NCBI GenBank assembly: GCA_016946835.1 | Contig: JACVTC010000062.1 | Coordinates: 933,501-997,500, forward strand | Direction: 5' to 3' | Length of the DNA stretch: 64,000 bases | Origin: Neocallimastix lanati (nom. inval.) | Taxonomy: Eukaryota; Neocallimastigomycota; Neocallimastigomycetes; Neocallimastigales; Neocallimastigaceae | Shown: positions 60,855 to 64,000 of the stretch, one piece after another | Layout: every line of letters starts with the position of its first letter | Numbering within the stretch: the stretch's first letter is position 1 | Notes under the pieces: generated by a model | What the model saw: the letters and a program-made list of their open reading frames with translations, nothing else | Database searches by the model: none | What the model was told of the DNA's origin: nothing | Program-made: the position numbers and the translations under genes

Positions 60855-61945
60855 TATTAAATAAAGTTTATTCATTAATCATATTAATAAAAAAAATAAT
60901 AATAAAAAAAAATATAATAATAATAACAATAATAATTATAATATATTTTTTTTTAATTAATATCATTTATAAATATATAATGAGGAATAATGAGGCATAA
61001 ATTAATAACAATTCTTTTTTAAAAATTTTCCCTTATTGTTTTGTTATGTGTATAAATATAAATTTATTAAATAAATTATTAATATATATATTTTGCTTTC
61101 AATAAAATTTAAATATGCTATTCTTATATTTATAATAATGAAACTAATTTTAGTGTAAATTAAATACTTTCTATGTAGAAAATTGAATAAATTTACCTTT
61201 TTTTTTTTTTTTTTTTTTTTGGTTAATAATTTAAAAATATTTTGTTGTAGTTCTTTCATATATATATATTCTAAATATCTATCTATTTCTATATATATTT
61301 TTGTTTAAAATTTATTTATTTAATTGTATTGTTAAATCATTATCATATTGAAAATAATTTGAAATGATTATAAAAGTTATTAGTTTAAAATAAAAATGTT
61401 TTAGTAATTGTATATAGTATATTTATTATAATTCTAGAAAGATATAGATTTTTTTTTTTTATTTAATAAATAACTTCATAGGAAGGGTAACAAATAAAAA
61501 AGGTATATGTATAATAGTATTTGCCACTATTTTTTTTTTTTCATTTCTATTTTAATTATTAAATATTTTTCAATTTTTTTTCATGAAATATAGATAATTC
61601 TTAAAAATTATACTAATTTTTTTAGTTATTTCTATATAAAATTTAATTATTCATATTAAGGAAATTTTTAGAAAGCTGGTTGGAGTATAAATATCAAGAA
61701 TATTTCCTTTTTTTTTTTTTCTTTTCTTAATTATTTCCTATATAATTTTTATCTGTCAAAAATATTAGTAGTAAATTAAAGTGAAAATTTATTTTCACTT
61801 TAATAATAAATTATAAAAAATATTATATTTATTTATTATTATTTTTGAATAATATAGGTAATTGAAAAACTATAAATATTAGTAAAATTTATTTATATAT
61901 AAAAAAAAAAAAAAAAAATTAATATATTAATAAATTAATAAAATA

Positions 61946-61976
<31 letters not shown>

Positions 61977-62569
61977 TATTATTTTAAATTTTTTTTATAA
62001 TTTTTTTATTATTTAATTTTTAAATATTTTTCTCATATATTTTTTTTATTATTTAATTTTTAAATATTTTTCTCATATATATGATATTTAAATAATTTTC
62101 CTTGTTAATGTATTAAAATGCATAAAAAAACTACGTAATTCATAAATACATTTAATTTTATATATATATTTTTTATATTAATACATTTATTTCCATTTAT
62201 TCATATTTTAACCATAATTTCTACATAAACTCATATTATTGGTTGAATTATTATTATTATTATTACATTAATGTATCAAAATTTAATATTTTATTAATAA
62301 TTAAACTTTAAAAATTAGTATTTTTTGTATTGTATTTTATTGTACAATAATTATAAATCAACAAAAATAAATCAATCAAATAGAATCATAATCATACATT
62401 TTCCTAATAATATATAATATATGTAATTTTTTTTTTTTTTTTTTTTTATTGTATCAAATCATATAAATAGAAGATAATTTCCCAAAAAATTTTTGGAATT
62501 TCCTACTCACATATTTTATATCTCCTTTTCTATTAATATTATTTTAAAAGAAAAGAAAAATTAATCAGC
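60741..62569. other. A/T-rich spacer upstream of the eS27 gene
   Basis: No gene. T tracts, a CATTTATTTTATTTT repeat at 60785-60820, (ATT)n at 61947-61983 and an exact 40-bp tandem duplication at 62001-62080. The region 62400-62569 is the likely promoter and leader of the ribosomal gene; it includes a T tract (62428-62447). Confidence 0.65.
62001..62080. repeat. Exact 40-bp tandem duplication
   Basis: 62001-62040 and 62041-62080 are identical (tttttttattatttaattt... ending tctcatatat). Confidence 0.95.
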
Positions 62570-62824
62570 ATGCCTTTAGCCGTCGATCTTCTTAACCCAT
62601 CAGCTGCTTCTGAAAAGCGTCAACACAAGCTTAAGAGACTTGTTCAATCTCCAAACTCTTACTTCATGGATGTTAAGTGTGCTGATTGCTTACAAATTTC
62701 TACTGTCTTCAGTCACGCTCAAACTGTTGTTCTTTGCAATGGATGTGGTACCATTCTTTGTCAACCAACTGGTGGTAAAGCTAGATTAACTGAAGGTTGT
62801 TCTTTCAGAGTTAAGCCAAACTAA
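62570..62824 (+). CDS. RPS27: Ribosomal protein eS27, 84 aa
   Basis: ATG at 62570, TAA at 62822-62824, apparently without an intron in the coding part. The protein starts [20 protein letters not shown] and continues [21 protein letters not shown]4 zinc ribbon is made by C37-x2-C40 and C56-x2-C59, followed by [18 protein letters not shown]. Length (84 residues) and motif order match the eukaryotic eS27 family (about 82-84 residues), a component of the small ribosomal subunit needed for late 40S assembly. The gene uses more C-ending codons (AAC, CTT, GTC, TTC) than the surrounding genes, as expected for a highly expressed gene. The start is chosen by homology to the conserved MPLA/MVLA start of the family. 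Confidence 0.97.
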   Translation: MPLAVDLLNPSAASEKRQHKLKRLVQSPNSYFMDVKCADCLQISTVFSHAQTVVLCNGCGTILCQPTGGKARLTEGCSFRVKPN

Positions 62825-64000
62825 GTAAAATAAATATAATTATTTTATTTTGATTGACAAAAAAAAAAAAAATTATATATATATATATATATAATTTTTT
62901 TTTTAAAAAATAATATAATTTATCAAATTTCACTTTCAACAACCAACAACACTGTTTGAAATAAAAAGGAATAAAGATTGTCTTTTTTATTTTTAACAAA
63001 AAAAATAGTAGAAAAATCATAGAATAAAATTTATTTAAAATAATATTCGACAATTTTATACTAGAAATCATAGTAATCAAAAATGTATTTGATGAAAATC
63101 CATTCTTTGAAAACTAACACCTTCTATGAAAGATTTTATCATCAAATATTTAATCTAATTTAATATTTTTTTTTTTATTCACTAGAAAAAAAAAGATTAA
63201 AAAAGGTTAGTATAGATGATTGAAATAATGAGAAAAGGAGATTTTCTTAAATGGAATGAAGTTATGGTAAATTTGTAATATCTTTTAATTTACCAGTATT
63301 CTATTATTAGCAATCTAAAATGGAAAATAGTGTATTTAAAAGATATTAATAAAGTTGATCATCAAAAAAAAAAAAAATAAATTTGGAACAATTCATATAC
63401 TTCATAAATTATGTTTAATTTTACTTTTTATTGTATTACATACATTATACCGTTAATCTATTATTTAGTAACAATATTTTTTTTTTTTTTTTTTTTAGAC
63501 AGGATTAAATTATTATTATTTTTTTTTTAAATAAAATCAATAGAAGTAAATTTATTTTCATTTTATTTATTAATTTTAGAATGTAAATAAAAAAAATAAA
63601 AAAATATAATTAATTTTATAAAGTAATAATTGATTAAATGTGTGCAGTAGTTTGTGTTTGATTTTGGTTATTGATAATAAGATTATAGGATGTTAGAAAA
63701 AAAAAAAAAAAAAGAGGGGAGGTTGAAATGTTTATTATTATTGAGAATGATTTGGATAGTTTTATTTTATTTTACATTATTTTATGTTTTTAATAAAAGG
63801 ATAATGGCAATTGGGATTTGATTAACTTTTTTTTTTTTTTTTTTTTTCTCTCTAAAGGTAATATAATAAAGTTATACAAAAAAAAAAATTATAAAAGTAC
63901 TTGATAATTAGTTGGGTGGTATTTATAAAATAAAAGTGAAAGGAAACCAAAAAAAGAAAGGAAGAAAATTATAAAGTTATTTATTTCTTTGGTAAATTAT
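62825..64000. other. A/T-rich 3' flank and spacer to window end
   Basis: A (TA)n tract after the stop, and A/T tracts throughout. 63239-63272 (+) reads GDFLKWNEVMVN in one frame, a possible scrap. The last 360 bases are slightly richer in G but show no open frame or RNA gene. Confidence 0.6.

Overview
The window looks like nuclear DNA of an anaerobic gut fungus (Neocallimastigomycota). This is an inference from four things: extreme A+T richness outside genes, dense A/T homopolymers and (ATT)n, (TTTA)n and (TTATTTA)n arrays, short GT-AG introns in A/T-rich genes, and a fungal Tps2-type trehalose-phosphate gene. No database search was possible. Genes are sparse, and most of the 64 kb is A/T-rich spacer carrying decayed mobile elements.

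Secure housekeeping loci lie at the right end. They are a four-exon trehalose-6-phosphate phosphatase gene of the Tps2 type (55236-58404, +) and the ribosomal protein eS27 gene (62570-62824, +). A small three-exon gene for a four-helix membrane protein is assembled from the sequence at 11862-12668 (-).

The left 40 kb holds six genes for low-complexity, apparently secreted repeat proteins: 1-458 (partial, +), 7422-8624 (+), 15661-18426 (-), 24935-25477 (-), 32318-34129 (-) and 39307-40134 (-). Three of them (1-458, 7422, 15661) share a short Lys-x-[Leu/Ile/Val]-Pro repeat. Two (32318, 39307) share a W-S-W-S-W plus Cys-pair module and near-identical signal peptides. The fifth type is Asn/Trp rich. 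The combination of signal peptides, lysine/proline repeats, acidic blocks and glycosylatable sequence suggests extracellular matrix, adhesive or wall proteins. That role is inferred, not shown.

Mobile DNA includes a Ty1/copia pol relic (1810-3440), a copia integrase fragment (45061-45245), LINE reverse-transcriptase and other LINE-like fragments (59957-60335, 3775-4200, and possibly 14330-14500 and 9980-10200), and three copies of one tRNA-derived SINE family (31045-31623 +, 13285-13863 -, 47566-47860 -). The SINEs are conspicuously G+C rich, and two copies carry a matching intron-like GTAAG...CAG segment at the same place. Two unrecognised, mutually similar decayed coding segments lie at 14621-15102 (-) and 60361-60740 (+).

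Several stretches without a long ORF contain short codon-structured islands bounded by splice-like signals. The best of these, at 42355-44006 (-), reads as pieces of a WD40-repeat gene. The remaining stretches show nothing beyond simple repeats and hairpins.
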